Source: a virus. From it: DNA of 22,311 nt. The notes under the pieces are model-generated. The model was given only the letters and a program-made list of their open reading frames with translations, was not told the DNA's origin and did not search any database. Positions 11,716-20,100 of this stretch are shown here, piece after piece. The position numbers were made by a program, and so were the translations under genes. The stretch covers positions 1 through 22,311 of the IMG/VR virus record IMGVR_UViG_3300032285_001869, one strand, 5' to 3'. Position 1 is the first letter of the stretch. Each line of letters opens with the position of its first letter.

Positions 11716-12514
11716 GGTTAGGCAGACGAGGACGATCATGTCCCAGTGCTGGCGTGTTAGTGTGTTCTACGCTGTCCTGTTCTGGCCAGCTATAGATGTA
11801 ATTACCAAACTCATCACGCACCAGCAACCAACGGATGCCTGCTGCGGAGTATTGCTTGATATCTGCGTTGTATCCTGGGATAGTGGTATCAAAGTCGATA
11901 TTGCCATCTCCTAGATCTTCACCATGCTGACGTACCCAATTGGCTACAGCATTGATTTCTTGTGTTGTGTTAGGACCACGACCACCTAGGTTTCCGATCA
12001 TGTGTATCTGATCAGTAGGTGTTGTTGTCATCGCACCAAATAGGTGTTTGCCCAGTGTACGGATAGCACGGCTCATGTTGCCTGGTAAGTTAGCTACCTT
12101 GTGCCACTCTGGATCTTGTACGCCATCTGCTGCTAGAGCACGACTGGCTACACTGGGTAGGTTATCTGTGTTAACTCTAGTGCTAGGCAGTGTTTCAGGT
12201 TCCTGTGTAGGATAGCCTGCGTCATCTGGATCTGCTTCAATGTCACGCATACGACCTAACAAGTCTGCCATGCGTGGATTTGCCAGCCCTGATGTCTTGC
12301 GCAGTGTATCCGATTGGCTGGCTTTCTTTAGTTCTGGAGCCTGTGGTTCATCTTGCTTAGGCTCGTCCTGTTTGGGTTCATCACGTTTAGCCAATGGCTG
12401 GTCTGCCTTTGGCTCGAACATCTTGCTGAGATCAGGATTGGGTTTATCCTGTGTTTTTGTTTTGGTTTTCTTCTTGCCTTCTTCTTCAGCAAGGTATTCG
12501 TAAAGTGATTTCAT
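11711..12514 (-). CDS. Probable head-packaged protein with strong capsid-targeting-like N-terminus (267 aa)
   Basis: I place the start at the ATG at 12514, two bases after the nuclease stop; a longer frame from 12541 would add nine residues and lose the match. The N-terminus MKSLYEYLAEEEGKK aligns with the T4 internal-protein leader MKTYQEFIAEA and offers an LAE-E cleavage site. Residues about 14-65 are a Lys/Pro/Asp/Gln-rich disordered linker with DEPKQ repeats. The C-terminal part (about 125-255) holds EWHKVANLPGNMSRAIRTLG, GNLGGRGPNTTQEINAVANW and IRWLLVRDEFGNYIYSW, which looks like a folded domain I do not know. A packaged and injected protein is inferred. Confidence 0.7.
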   Translation of the reverse strand: MKSLYEYLAEEEGKKKTKTKTQDKPNPDLSKMFEPKADQPLAKRDEPKQDEPKQDEPQAPELKKASQSDTLRKTSGLANPRMADLLGRMRDIEADPDDAGYPTQEPETLPSTRVNTDNLPSVASRALAADGVQDPEWHKVANLPGNMSRAIRTLGKHLFGAMTTTPTDQIHMIGNLGGRGPNTTQEINAVANWVRQHGEDLGDGNIDFDTTIPGYNADIKQYSAAGIRWLLVRDEFGNYIYSWPEQDSVEHTNTPALGHDRPRLPNR

Positions 12515-12515
12515 A

Positions 12516-13340
12516 TTAGTCTGCCTTCCCACATTTAGCACGTTTGGCGTTGGTTAACGCACCAAAGTCCACAGGCCATTCCTGTCCAGGCTGTAGTTCA
12601 ACTGCGCCTGCTGGAAAATGATACTGTACTCCGGCTTCTTTCATAATGTCAGCAACGGGTCTACGGAAAACACGCAGGTCATTGCCTAGATTAGGGTATG
12701 GAGCAATGTGTGGAAAACTCCATCCTGCGATCTGTTTTGTGTTATTGTTAATTACAATCTTGTAGTAACCGTGTGGAACGATAACGCCATTGCCTATCGA
12801 CTTGTCACCAGCGCCATAGTATGCCCCCACGTATATAGTATAGCTCTGGTTGGTTTGTACTGCCCAACCGCGCACGGAAGTCTCCAGTAATTTCCAAATT
12901 CCACGATTTAATGAGCCAGCCTGAGGGTACATATTTGTCATTAGGAATGACTCGTACTCGACCTGCTGGCTCCAGGACAAATCCCCGTCTGGAGCGGCAT
13001 GACCTTTGTCATAGCCTGTGCTAGCATAATCGTCTGGGCGGGCACCGTTCGGTACTGATTGGTCAGCTACGAAAGCATTAGTGCGAGCCACACAACCTAA
13101 AGCGTTTTGTGGTAGTAGTGTGTAGGCAACATAAGCAGGAATCTTTACAGGAGCATCGTATGCTACTAGATATGCTTCACGGCAAATAGGCTGTGCTTGG
13201 CGCTGTGTTTGAGCGAATCCGTAAGGACTGTGTACTTGACATTGTTGAACTGGGTTTGGAGCACGTTGATCCCAAGCATATGCTTGTGTGCCGGCCAATG
13301 CTGTTAACGAAACTAGCAGCACTGATAAAAATTTATTCAT
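12516..13340 (-). CDS. Exported DNA/RNA non-specific endonuclease (NucA/Serratia type)
   Basis: A 274-residue protein, the usual length for this family with its signal peptide. Residues 1-22 are a clear Sec signal (MNKF, hydrophobic core, cleavage after TQAYA). The beta-beta-alpha-metal motif is complete: D111-K-G-H114-AAP with the general-base His, and N145-R-G-I-W-K-L-L-E153 carrying the metal Asn and Glu at the same spacing as in Serratia nuclease. Four Cys (34, 53, 83 and one near the C-terminus) suit disulphides outside the cytoplasm. It should cut DNA and RNA with Mg2+ in the periplasm or medium. AAGGA is its ribosome-binding site, with a late-promoter-like AATAAATA upstream. Loss of the leader would keep it inside the cell; none is seen. 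Confidence 0.9.
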   Translation of the reverse strand: MNKFLSVLLVSLTALAGTQAYAWDQRAPNPVQQCQVHSPYGFAQTQRQAQPICREAYLVAYDAPVKIPAYVAYTLLPQNALGCVARTNAFVADQSVPNGARPDDYASTGYDKGHAAPDGDLSWSQQVEYESFLMTNMYPQAGSLNRGIWKLLETSVRGWAVQTNQSYTIYVGAYYGAGDKSIGNGVIVPHGYYKIVINNNTKQIAGWSFPHIAPYPNLGNDLRVFRRPVADIMKEAGVQYHFPAGAVELQPGQEWPVDFGALTNAKRAKCGKAD

Positions 13341-13368
13341 TTGAAATCCTTAAAATTAAGTTGTAGTA

Positions 13369-13376
13369 TATTTATT
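13369..13376 (-). promoter_or_regulatory. T4-type late promoter core (AATAAATA)
   Basis: AATAAATA, one mismatch from TATAAATA, sits at the stop codon of the 211-aa gene, 29 nt before the nuclease ATG, and leaves room for the AAGGA site. Confidence 0.5.
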
Positions 13377-14007
13377 GCCAAGCAACCATCTTGAAGCGTT
13401 CTTCAGGAATGCCAAAATACTGACATTTCCAACGGCTCTGCGCAAAAAAATCTAAGTGATGCCACTCTTGCTTGTGATCTAGTATCTGCTGTGCTGCGTC
13501 TTGCCAGTCTATGCTAGATAACACAGGTTCTACAGATTCTTTAACTGCGCATATTTCTTCATAGTTAAAGCTGTCCCATTCCCAATGTAGAACTTCAAAA
13601 CTGTTGCCCTCACGATCAGCATAGTCCATTGAAAAGTCCAAGCCCCATTTAGGACGAAGTGCGATAACTTTGTTGACCAAGGGCAGTTTTTTAGCCCAGT
13701 GCTCAAGTTCTTTGAGAGCAGCACCTGTGTAGCCCTTGCGTTCAAATATCAGGCTGTGGTTTAGGTGTGCCCCTTCAATTGCGGGCTGTTGTGTAAACCA
13801 ATCTTCTTTAAGAGCTCGTAGATGATCTCTATGCTTCTTGGGTTTTGTTCTGTTGCTGTAGGCAAAGTGTTGTTCTAAGGGTGTAAGATCGTAGCCATTT
13901 TGATCAAATAGATCAAGATCTTCTATGGTAGGTTGATACAGCATTTTTTCTACGGGCTTGTCCCAATAACCGTTTGGATTAAATTGATTATCGGTTAAGA
14001 AAACCAT
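13372..14007 (-). CDS. 211-aa phage protein, function unknown
   Basis: Not recognised as a characterised family. The first 20 residues (MVFLTDNQFNPNGYWDKPV) precede a strongly aromatic and acidic body: MLYQPTIEDLDLFDQNGYDL, GAHLNHSLIFERKGYTG, WGLDFSMDYADREGNSFEVL and HWEWDSFNYEE. A C-terminal helical part contains DHKQEWHHLDFFAQSRW. It is soluble and without signal peptide. There is no clear ribosome-binding site; the ATG lies four bases after the stop of the glutaredoxin-like gene, so reinitiation is likely. A TATAAT lies nearby without a convincing -35 box. It may be co-transcribed with the fibre genes. Confidence 0.72.
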   Translation of the reverse strand: MVFLTDNQFNPNGYWDKPVEKMLYQPTIEDLDLFDQNGYDLTPLEQHFAYSNRTKPKKHRDHLRALKEDWFTQQPAIEGAHLNHSLIFERKGYTGAALKELEHWAKKLPLVNKVIALRPKWGLDFSMDYADREGNSFEVLHWEWDSFNYEEICAVKESVEPVLSSIDWQDAAQQILDHKQEWHHLDFFAQSRWKCQYFGIPEERFKMVAWQ

Positions 14008-14011
14008 ATCA

Positions 14012-14260
14012 TTATAGCTTAGTTACATCAACACCTAATTCTGTGATTAGTTCTTTTAAGCCACCCACATACTTTTCACCTACAAAGATCTGCGGAACTT
14101 TAGTAGCATTAGGAACTACTTCACGTAGTTCTCTCCAGCTGAACTTGTTGCTGATGTTTTTAATTTCATACTCGTAGCCAGTTTCTACACATAGTTTAGC
14201 GGCCATAACGCCATCACCTGTACCATTCTGCATCCAAATTGTTATTTTTTCTTTTGCCAT
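14012..14260 (-). CDS. Glutaredoxin-fold protein lacking the CxxC active site (82 aa)
   Basis: The length and order of elements are those of a glutaredoxin: strand KITIWM, helix VMAAKLCVETG, strand YEYEIKNI, helix, then the conserved cis-Pro strand KVP56QIFVGEKYVGG67LKELI with the glutathione-binding Gly pair. The active-site CPYC is replaced by T14-G-D-G17; the only Cys is C24, inside the first helix. Ordinary dithiol or monothiol redox catalysis therefore seems lost, while the fold and possibly glutathione or protein binding are kept. GGAGC precedes the ATG inside the end of the 900-aa adhesin gene (TAATATG). It could be a tail- or host-protein-binding module; function inferred only. Confidence 0.82.
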   Translation of the reverse strand: MAKEKITIWMQNGTGDGVMAAKLCVETGYEYEIKNISNKFSWRELREVVPNATKVPQIFVGEKYVGGLKELITELGVDVTKL

Positions 14261-14261
14261 A

Positions 14262-16964
14262 TTATGCTCCTGTTCCGCCGTTCAATGTTTTAACCACTGC
14301 GGCCAATCTGTCTATTGCGGCCTGTATTGTAGTTGGGGGTGTTCCTGCCCAATCGCCTGCTGTTGTCGGTGTATAAGCAATAGTGCCACCACTTGGTAAA
14401 GTTAAATTACCAGTTCCATCAAATAACCATTCTTTTTGGTTGCCTGCTGTAGTAATTTTGACTTCGCCGTGACTGCCGCCTGATCCGCCTTGACCGCCTT
14501 CGATATGTATGAATCCGCCTACACCACCAGTAGCTGTGTTATTACCGCCACGGATTTTAATAGTACCACCATAAGTTCCTGTAGCATTACCAGCGTCAAC
14601 TTTAATATCACCACCGTCATAGCCGGTGCCTGCCCATAGGTACAAGTCGCCGCCTTCGCCTGTGCCATAACCATCTCCGCCAGCAATAACCAAGCGCGGT
14701 GCCGAGTTGTATGAGCTATTTGCGGCTGGCCCTGTAATAGCTACTTGACCTGCAGACGCATCGCTGTCAATAACCAGTGTGTTGGCTGTACCAGTTCTAG
14801 CGTTAGGTGCTATAGATGATACAGTACCATTACTGGTCCAACTTAGGTTACCACTGCCGTCTGTTTTCAATATTTGATTGGCTGTACCATCACTGGCTGG
14901 GAATGTAATGTAAGGGAAACTAACTGTGCCATTAAAATTCAATGTTAGATAGTTGTCATTGATACTTAGTTGTACGCCGTTGTTGTCATAGCTACTGATA
15001 CTACCTAAATCATTACCCCAACCGATTGCGCCCATATACCAAGCTGCGTTACCTGGATCTAGTAAAATATTAGCATTGGAACCATAGTTTGAATCTGCCA
15101 CACTTACACTAAATTCGTTGGCCAGGATCATTTGATTGACAATACCTAACCCATCATCGACTGTGTAGGTCCAGGCTGTGTCTGGGCTATTAACAACGCC
15201 GTATGAAATTGCGTTAAACCAATACCAAAACAAGTCACCGTGTGGGTAAACCAGATACCACTGCCAGTTGGCCTGTACTGTAGGGTTACCTGTGCTTACT
15301 GCTGTCCAAGTACCTGGGCCGTTATAGCTATTCAAGCACATAAACTGCTCGCCACCGAAGGTAACATCATAGTTATAAGCACCGTGACCGTAGGTTAGAC
15401 CGGGATAAAATGTTTCACTGTCTTCAATAGCTTCGTACCAAAATGGTTGATCAAGAGTAACGGTATTGCCATTGATTGCTGTGATAAGTGGGTTTGGGTT
15501 ATCGCCAATACTACTGCCCATTACCATTCCTACACGTAGGCCGCTGGCATCGCCGTTGACTGTGAATGTGTTGGATCCATAGTTGTGATTTATGCTGACA
15601 GTTACACCGCTGAGGTCCCAAGAGGTTGTATCCACAGGTACAGATAACTCTGCATCTGCATATATGAGATATTCAGCAGGATCTATGTCTGTACCAAAGT
15701 AGAAAGTACCGTTCATAGCTGAAACGCTTGATCCAGCAATGGTAAACTTTTCTCCAGTGTAATATACATCGTCGTAGTCTAAATCGATATATCCTGTACC
15801 GTTGTATGTTCCCTTGCCTGTGATTCGTGTGCGGACAGGAACAGGAGTAATACCGCTCCAAGTACTGCCGCCGTTGGCACTGACCAACGTTTGACCACTG
15901 CTCATATTCACCACAAGATAATCTGTGCCGGCAACTGTGCCGTGTGCTAGTCCTTCAATGGAATAATAATAACTACCAGAAGGTGTACCAAACTGTCCGT
16001 GAGCCGCTGTGCTCATATTATGTGAAGTCCAAGAACCTGTCTTAGGATCAGTGGCGGTATTGATCCATAAAATATCTTCGTCAGGACCTTCCCAGTCCCA
16101 TAAGGCTATGGCCCAACGGCTACCAGTCCAAGTGGCGATACTTGCGGCAGGAATAGTGTTGCTATAGCTGGCTGTGTTTAGTGTGCCAGTGATACTGGTA
16201 ATGTAAAATCCGCCTGAATTAGTCTGTTGGTTCCATTGGCCACTATAACTCCAATTTGTATTAAATAACCAACCAGTACCATTATAGGTAACTGCGTTCA
16301 GATACAGACCATTGACGTTGCTATTGCCTGCTGTATATTCTGTATCTGTAATAGATTCGATATCAGCATTAGATACATTACCACGTGTCCAGTTTTCGCC
16401 GTCTTGTGAATAAATCCAAATAGGTGTATAGATAGATGATGGCGGACTTGTAATAGCATCGACATTTATATTACCATAGGCAAAAAAGTATCCGCCTTGA
16501 TAAGTTACTCCGTTCCAATTAACATAGGCGAGATCTGGACTTTCTTCTAGTTCAACAGGTTTAATATCTCGAACATTTTCGTAAGGAGTACGACTCCAAC
16601 CAATACTAGGAGGTCCGTAAGTATTGATCAAATAAACAACAGCATTGTTTCCAACAGCAAGACTGCTAATGTAGTCATAGTTGCCCGAAGTGCCGTTTGG
16701 TGTTGGGTTAGTCCAATCACGTCCGTTGATACTAGTAGCTGTTAGCTGTCCGTTGCCACAGGTATTAACAGTCGCTACCCAACGAGCTCCACTTGCGTTA
16801 CCACCACCTGCGGAATAGGGCAATGTGCTCCAGTGTGAAGTACCGTCACCGTACTTGATCTTACGGGTATCTATTTCTAAACCGGGTTCGCCTAGGGCTA
16901 AAATAGGGTTATTTGTTGCCCAGTTTGCGGCTGTGTCGCGTCTTAGTTTAATTCTAGTTGTCAT
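14262..16964 (-). CDS. Large tail adhesin with Asp-box repeats and Gly-rich beta-solenoid (900 aa)
   Basis: Residues 1-50 (MTTRIKLRRDTAANW, then GEPGLEIDTRKIKYGDG) match the virion-attachment module found at the start of Mtd-like phage fibres. Asp-box-like motifs S-x-D/N-G-x-x-W occur at 78-84, 186-192 and 362-369, as in sialidase-type beta-propellers, so a sugar-binding propeller is likely in about residues 60-400. A beta-rich middle follows. Residues 762-841 hold five Gly-rich coils of about 15-17 residues with the pattern GG-x-h-x-h-x-x-G, a predicted beta-solenoid. The C-terminal IQAAIDRLAAVVKTL is a trimerising-type helix. The stop of the small gene upstream shares one base with this start (TAATG). 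Probably a receptor-binding fibre or fibre tip. Confidence 0.82.
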   Translation of the reverse strand: MTTRIKLRRDTAANWATNNPILALGEPGLEIDTRKIKYGDGTSHWSTLPYSAGGGNASGARWVATVNTCGNGQLTATSINGRDWTNPTPNGTSGNYDYISSLAVGNNAVVYLINTYGPPSIGWSRTPYENVRDIKPVELEESPDLAYVNWNGVTYQGGYFFAYGNINVDAITSPPSSIYTPIWIYSQDGENWTRGNVSNADIESITDTEYTAGNSNVNGLYLNAVTYNGTGWLFNTNWSYSGQWNQQTNSGGFYITSITGTLNTASYSNTIPAASIATWTGSRWAIALWDWEGPDEDILWINTATDPKTGSWTSHNMSTAAHGQFGTPSGSYYYSIEGLAHGTVAGTDYLVVNMSSGQTLVSANGGSTWSGITPVPVRTRITGKGTYNGTGYIDLDYDDVYYTGEKFTIAGSSVSAMNGTFYFGTDIDPAEYLIYADAELSVPVDTTSWDLSGVTVSINHNYGSNTFTVNGDASGLRVGMVMGSSIGDNPNPLITAINGNTVTLDQPFWYEAIEDSETFYPGLTYGHGAYNYDVTFGGEQFMCLNSYNGPGTWTAVSTGNPTVQANWQWYLVYPHGDLFWYWFNAISYGVVNSPDTAWTYTVDDGLGIVNQMILANEFSVSVADSNYGSNANILLDPGNAAWYMGAIGWGNDLGSISSYDNNGVQLSINDNYLTLNFNGTVSFPYITFPASDGTANQILKTDGSGNLSWTSNGTVSSIAPNARTGTANTLVIDSDASAGQVAITGPAANSSYNSAPRLVIAGGDGYGTGEGGDLYLWAGTGYDGGDIKVDAGNATGTYGGTIKIRGGNNTATGGVGGFIHIEGGQGGSGGSHGEVKITTAGNQKEWLFDGTGNLTLPSGGTIAYTPTTAGDWAGTPPTTIQAAIDRLAAVVKTLNGGTGA

Positions 16965-17173
16965 TATGCTATTCCACCATCTAATGTTGTATCGTATAGG
17001 TTATTTACAGGAGTATCCCACGTGTAAGCATCACCGCCTTCTTCTACGTAACCTGCTGTTCCGTTGTTAATTGCTACCACTGAGCTCCAGCGGTTGCCCA
17101 GCCATACATACGTAGCGCCGTTTAGCGCCACATATTCTTGTCCTAATGTTGGGTCTGTTGGGAATGTAATCAT
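16964..17173 (-). CDS. Small tail-associated protein (69 aa)
   Basis: MITFPTDPTLGQEYVALNGA is followed by TYVWLGNRWSS, a strand-turn-strand pattern that recurs in fibre domains of aquatic phages, and by a tail NNLYDTTLDGGIA typical of small proteins found next to phage fibre genes. It is likely a fibre cap, connector or chaperone. It lies between the giant fibre and the 900-aa adhesin and is coupled to the latter by TAATG. No ribosome-binding site is seen, and a GGTAAATA element is placed so that its +1 would fall on the ATG. Confidence 0.7.
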   Translation of the reverse strand: MITFPTDPTLGQEYVALNGATYVWLGNRWSSVVAINNGTAGYVEEGGDAYTWDTPVNNLYDTTLDGGIA

Positions 17174-17178
17174 ATGTA

Positions 17179-17186
17179 TATTTACC
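17179..17186 (-). promoter_or_regulatory. Weak late-promoter-like GGTAAATA
   Basis: It keeps the TAAATA core with two mismatches at the first two bases. It stands five bases before the ATG at 17173, so use would give a leaderless RNA. Translation by readthrough from the giant fibre gene is the simpler alternative. Confidence 0.25.
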
Positions 17187-17189
17187 CGT

Positions 17190-20100
17190 TTAACGAGCTA
17201 TCTCCGTAATCCTCATCCAAACACTGGTTGCTGTCCAGTCGTACGACCAATAATCGTCTGCTGAGTCTCTGCGAACAGAAATAGCTATTGTTTTAGCATT
17301 TGTATCGCTGTTAGTGTATCTTCCCAACAATGGAAATAAATTACCGGTACGGTTTCCGTTTACGGTACTGGTCCAACTGTAGGTTATTTCGCTGAGTCCT
17401 ACAGCTACGCCGTTGGAATCACGGCTATAACCGCTGGTAGCACCTACTTTCATTTGTGAGAAATAGCTGTCATTACCAGTACCTTGGTTGTCAGTGTATT
17501 TGGCTAGATGGAAATGTATTACAAGATAGCTTGAATTGCTTACTGGAGTATAACTGTAATAACAAAAATCTCTGTTGTTTCCGTCAGTGGCAAATTGGTT
17601 AGCACTATTGATCTGTATCTGTGTGAGATCTGTATTACTTAACATAACGTCTTTGATAACCTGCCCAGCTCTATAAGCACCTGCTTGTATGAAACCGCCG
17701 GTGGCAAAGTTTCCGGTTGTGTCAAGAGCGGCTTTCATTGAGCCACCACTTTCGTTTAAGTTATTAGTAAAACGAATTAACTGTCCGCTGAGAACGCTAA
17801 ATGATCCATTATAACTATCAATACCCCAGTTCTTGTTGTTATCGTAGTACATTAAAACAGCCGGAGTATCTGTACTGCCGTTGTCTAGAGCAATATCACC
17901 AGCACCCAGTGTTTTACTCAATGTGCCTGTACCTGCTTTGACAGCACTGGAAATGTTAGTAGTACCACTGCTGGCACCAATGTTTAGTGTAGTAGCCGCG
18001 CCGGCAAAGTTTATAGTAGTTGCGGTGGTGTTAAAAATACTAGCACTGGTGTTTCCAGTTAATAGATTCTGTGCTGTAAGATCACCACTGGCTGTGGAGA
18101 AGCCGCCAGCATAGATGGTTCCACTAGAGTTAATGCCGCCACCAAGATATATGTTACCCGACACACCTACACCGCCGCGTACCTGTAGAGCACCTGTGGT
18201 TGTGTTTGCGCTGTTAGTAGTATCTGTGATAAGAACTGTACCGCTAGATGTTAAACCAGTTAGTGTTCCTACGCTGGTCAAACTACTGCTGACCACTGTA
18301 GATTTTAATGTTGTGCCAGTTAGAGATCCTGCGGCAGCACTGGTGATAGCGTTCCAAGGAGTCTGTACCCAAATGTTAGATAACGATGCGCCTGTGTTAA
18401 GTGTAAAGCTAGAGCCACTACTGGCTGTACCACTCCAACTAGTATTCAGAGTCAAGTTCCAATAGCCGTTTGGTTGGCTGTTAGAATAGCTTGGAACGTT
18501 AGTAACTGTGCGTGTGATATTTCCACTACCGTTGTTAAATGTTATGGTCCAACCGTTGGCAGGAGAGTAGGCTGTGCCCGATTGCCAGTTATTACTAATC
18601 TGAATAGTAAGAGAGTTTGAACCACCGTAACTGCTAGTGAATGTACCTGTGAATGTATTTGGTGTGTAGGCTGTTGTACAGTAATAGATGTATGTGCTAT
18701 CAAATGCTATGTTACCCGGAGTATCTCCACTAGCACCAGTTAGGCCGCTAGGTGCGGCTACAATCTTCATTACATTAGTACCATTGGTAATGTTATCTAC
18801 GTTGATTGCCGCGCTACCATCAAATGCTACACCGTTAATATTCTTAGTAGCGGCAAGTTTAGTTGCTGTACTTGCGTTGCCAGTTAGTGCGCCTACAAAC
18901 GTAGCGGCCGTAACTGTTGTGCCTGCGCCAAGTGTTAAACTTGTATCGCCCCAGCTAGTTGTGTCTGGAATAAACCCATGTGCGTCCCACGATCCGTTTC
19001 CTGAACTAATGCTTGTACATACTGGCTCAACGCTTGCTCCACCCGGTAGTGTGTAAAGAGTAGTACCAGAGTAGTTTTTAACTGTTACGTTACCAGTTGA
19101 ATTATTGTTAATAAAGAAACTGATACCAACTGTTAAAGTAGTAGCATCTGGTAACACTACGTTTTGTGTGCTGGTACCAGTTAAGATAATGTTACGTGGA
19201 CTACTAACGGTTAACGTTGTAGTGCCTGCGGCTGTAGCAATTTGTGTAACAGCTGGTACAAAGTTATTGGCTGTAACATTGCCTGTGGCTGTTAGTGTAG
19301 TAACTGTGCTTGGTACTACCATGTTGGCTACAGGTATCACTGTAACAATTATGCCTGGAGTTACCGGAGTTGTAGGAGTTGTGCCTGCCGCAATGGTACT
19401 GATAGTTGTACTACTGTTATCACATTGCCACATGATCTGTACATAGTCTCCAGCAGACAAGTTTTCAAATAGTAAAGGACTTACGGCAATCAATGCGCCG
19501 TTACTATTCTGTTTACTTGGCACAACAAATAAACTGTTTGAATCTGCTACATCAGTGCCATTCTTTCTTGCCCAAATTTGTACGCTGGAAGATTTAGTAT
19601 CTGTATTAACAAACTGAATACTGTACTGTACTTGATAGTTTCCCCCGTAGGCAAATGTAATTCTATTACTGCTGTTTATAGTAACACCATTACCACTACC
19701 ACTGTTGATGTTTATAGTATAGGCTGTTGTACTACTGGATGCGTTTTGTGTACTTGTATCGTAGAAGTTACCATAGTAGGCAATACCAGTCACTGGCGTA
19801 GCAACACCGTTAACTGTTGTAGGAATCCACTTACTGCTTGATGTACTCCAAGTTAATACTTGGTTGTTAGTTGGAGTACCTACTGTAACATCAGTTAAGC
19901 CAGCAAGTGTTGTTGAGTAGTTGGCCTGTATAACTCCACTGCCATTGATAGTGATTGTTGAGTTATCAACTTTAACACCACCAAGCACACTTGCTGAAGC
20001 TGTAGGTAATGTATATTGAACAGCTGGAGCAAATGTAAATGTTGTTCCACTTAGACTTAAACTACCACCTCCGCTGGCTGTAGTAGTTGATACTGTGTAT

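Noticed and set aside
12515-12541. Upstream ATG (12541) for the 267-aa gene
   Set aside because: It lies inside the nuclease gene; the ATG at 12514, right after the nuclease stop, restores the capsid-targeting-like MKSLYEYLAEE.
14010-14015. TATAAT before the 211-aa gene as a promoter
   Set aside because: No acceptable -35 hexamer lies 16-18 nt upstream; it is part of the stop region of the glutaredoxin-like gene.
17881-19446. Long plus-strand open frames across the giant fibre
   Set aside because: They are Val/Pro/Leu-rich mirror frames of Thr/Gly/Ser-rich coding DNA, without ribosome-binding sites or promoters.
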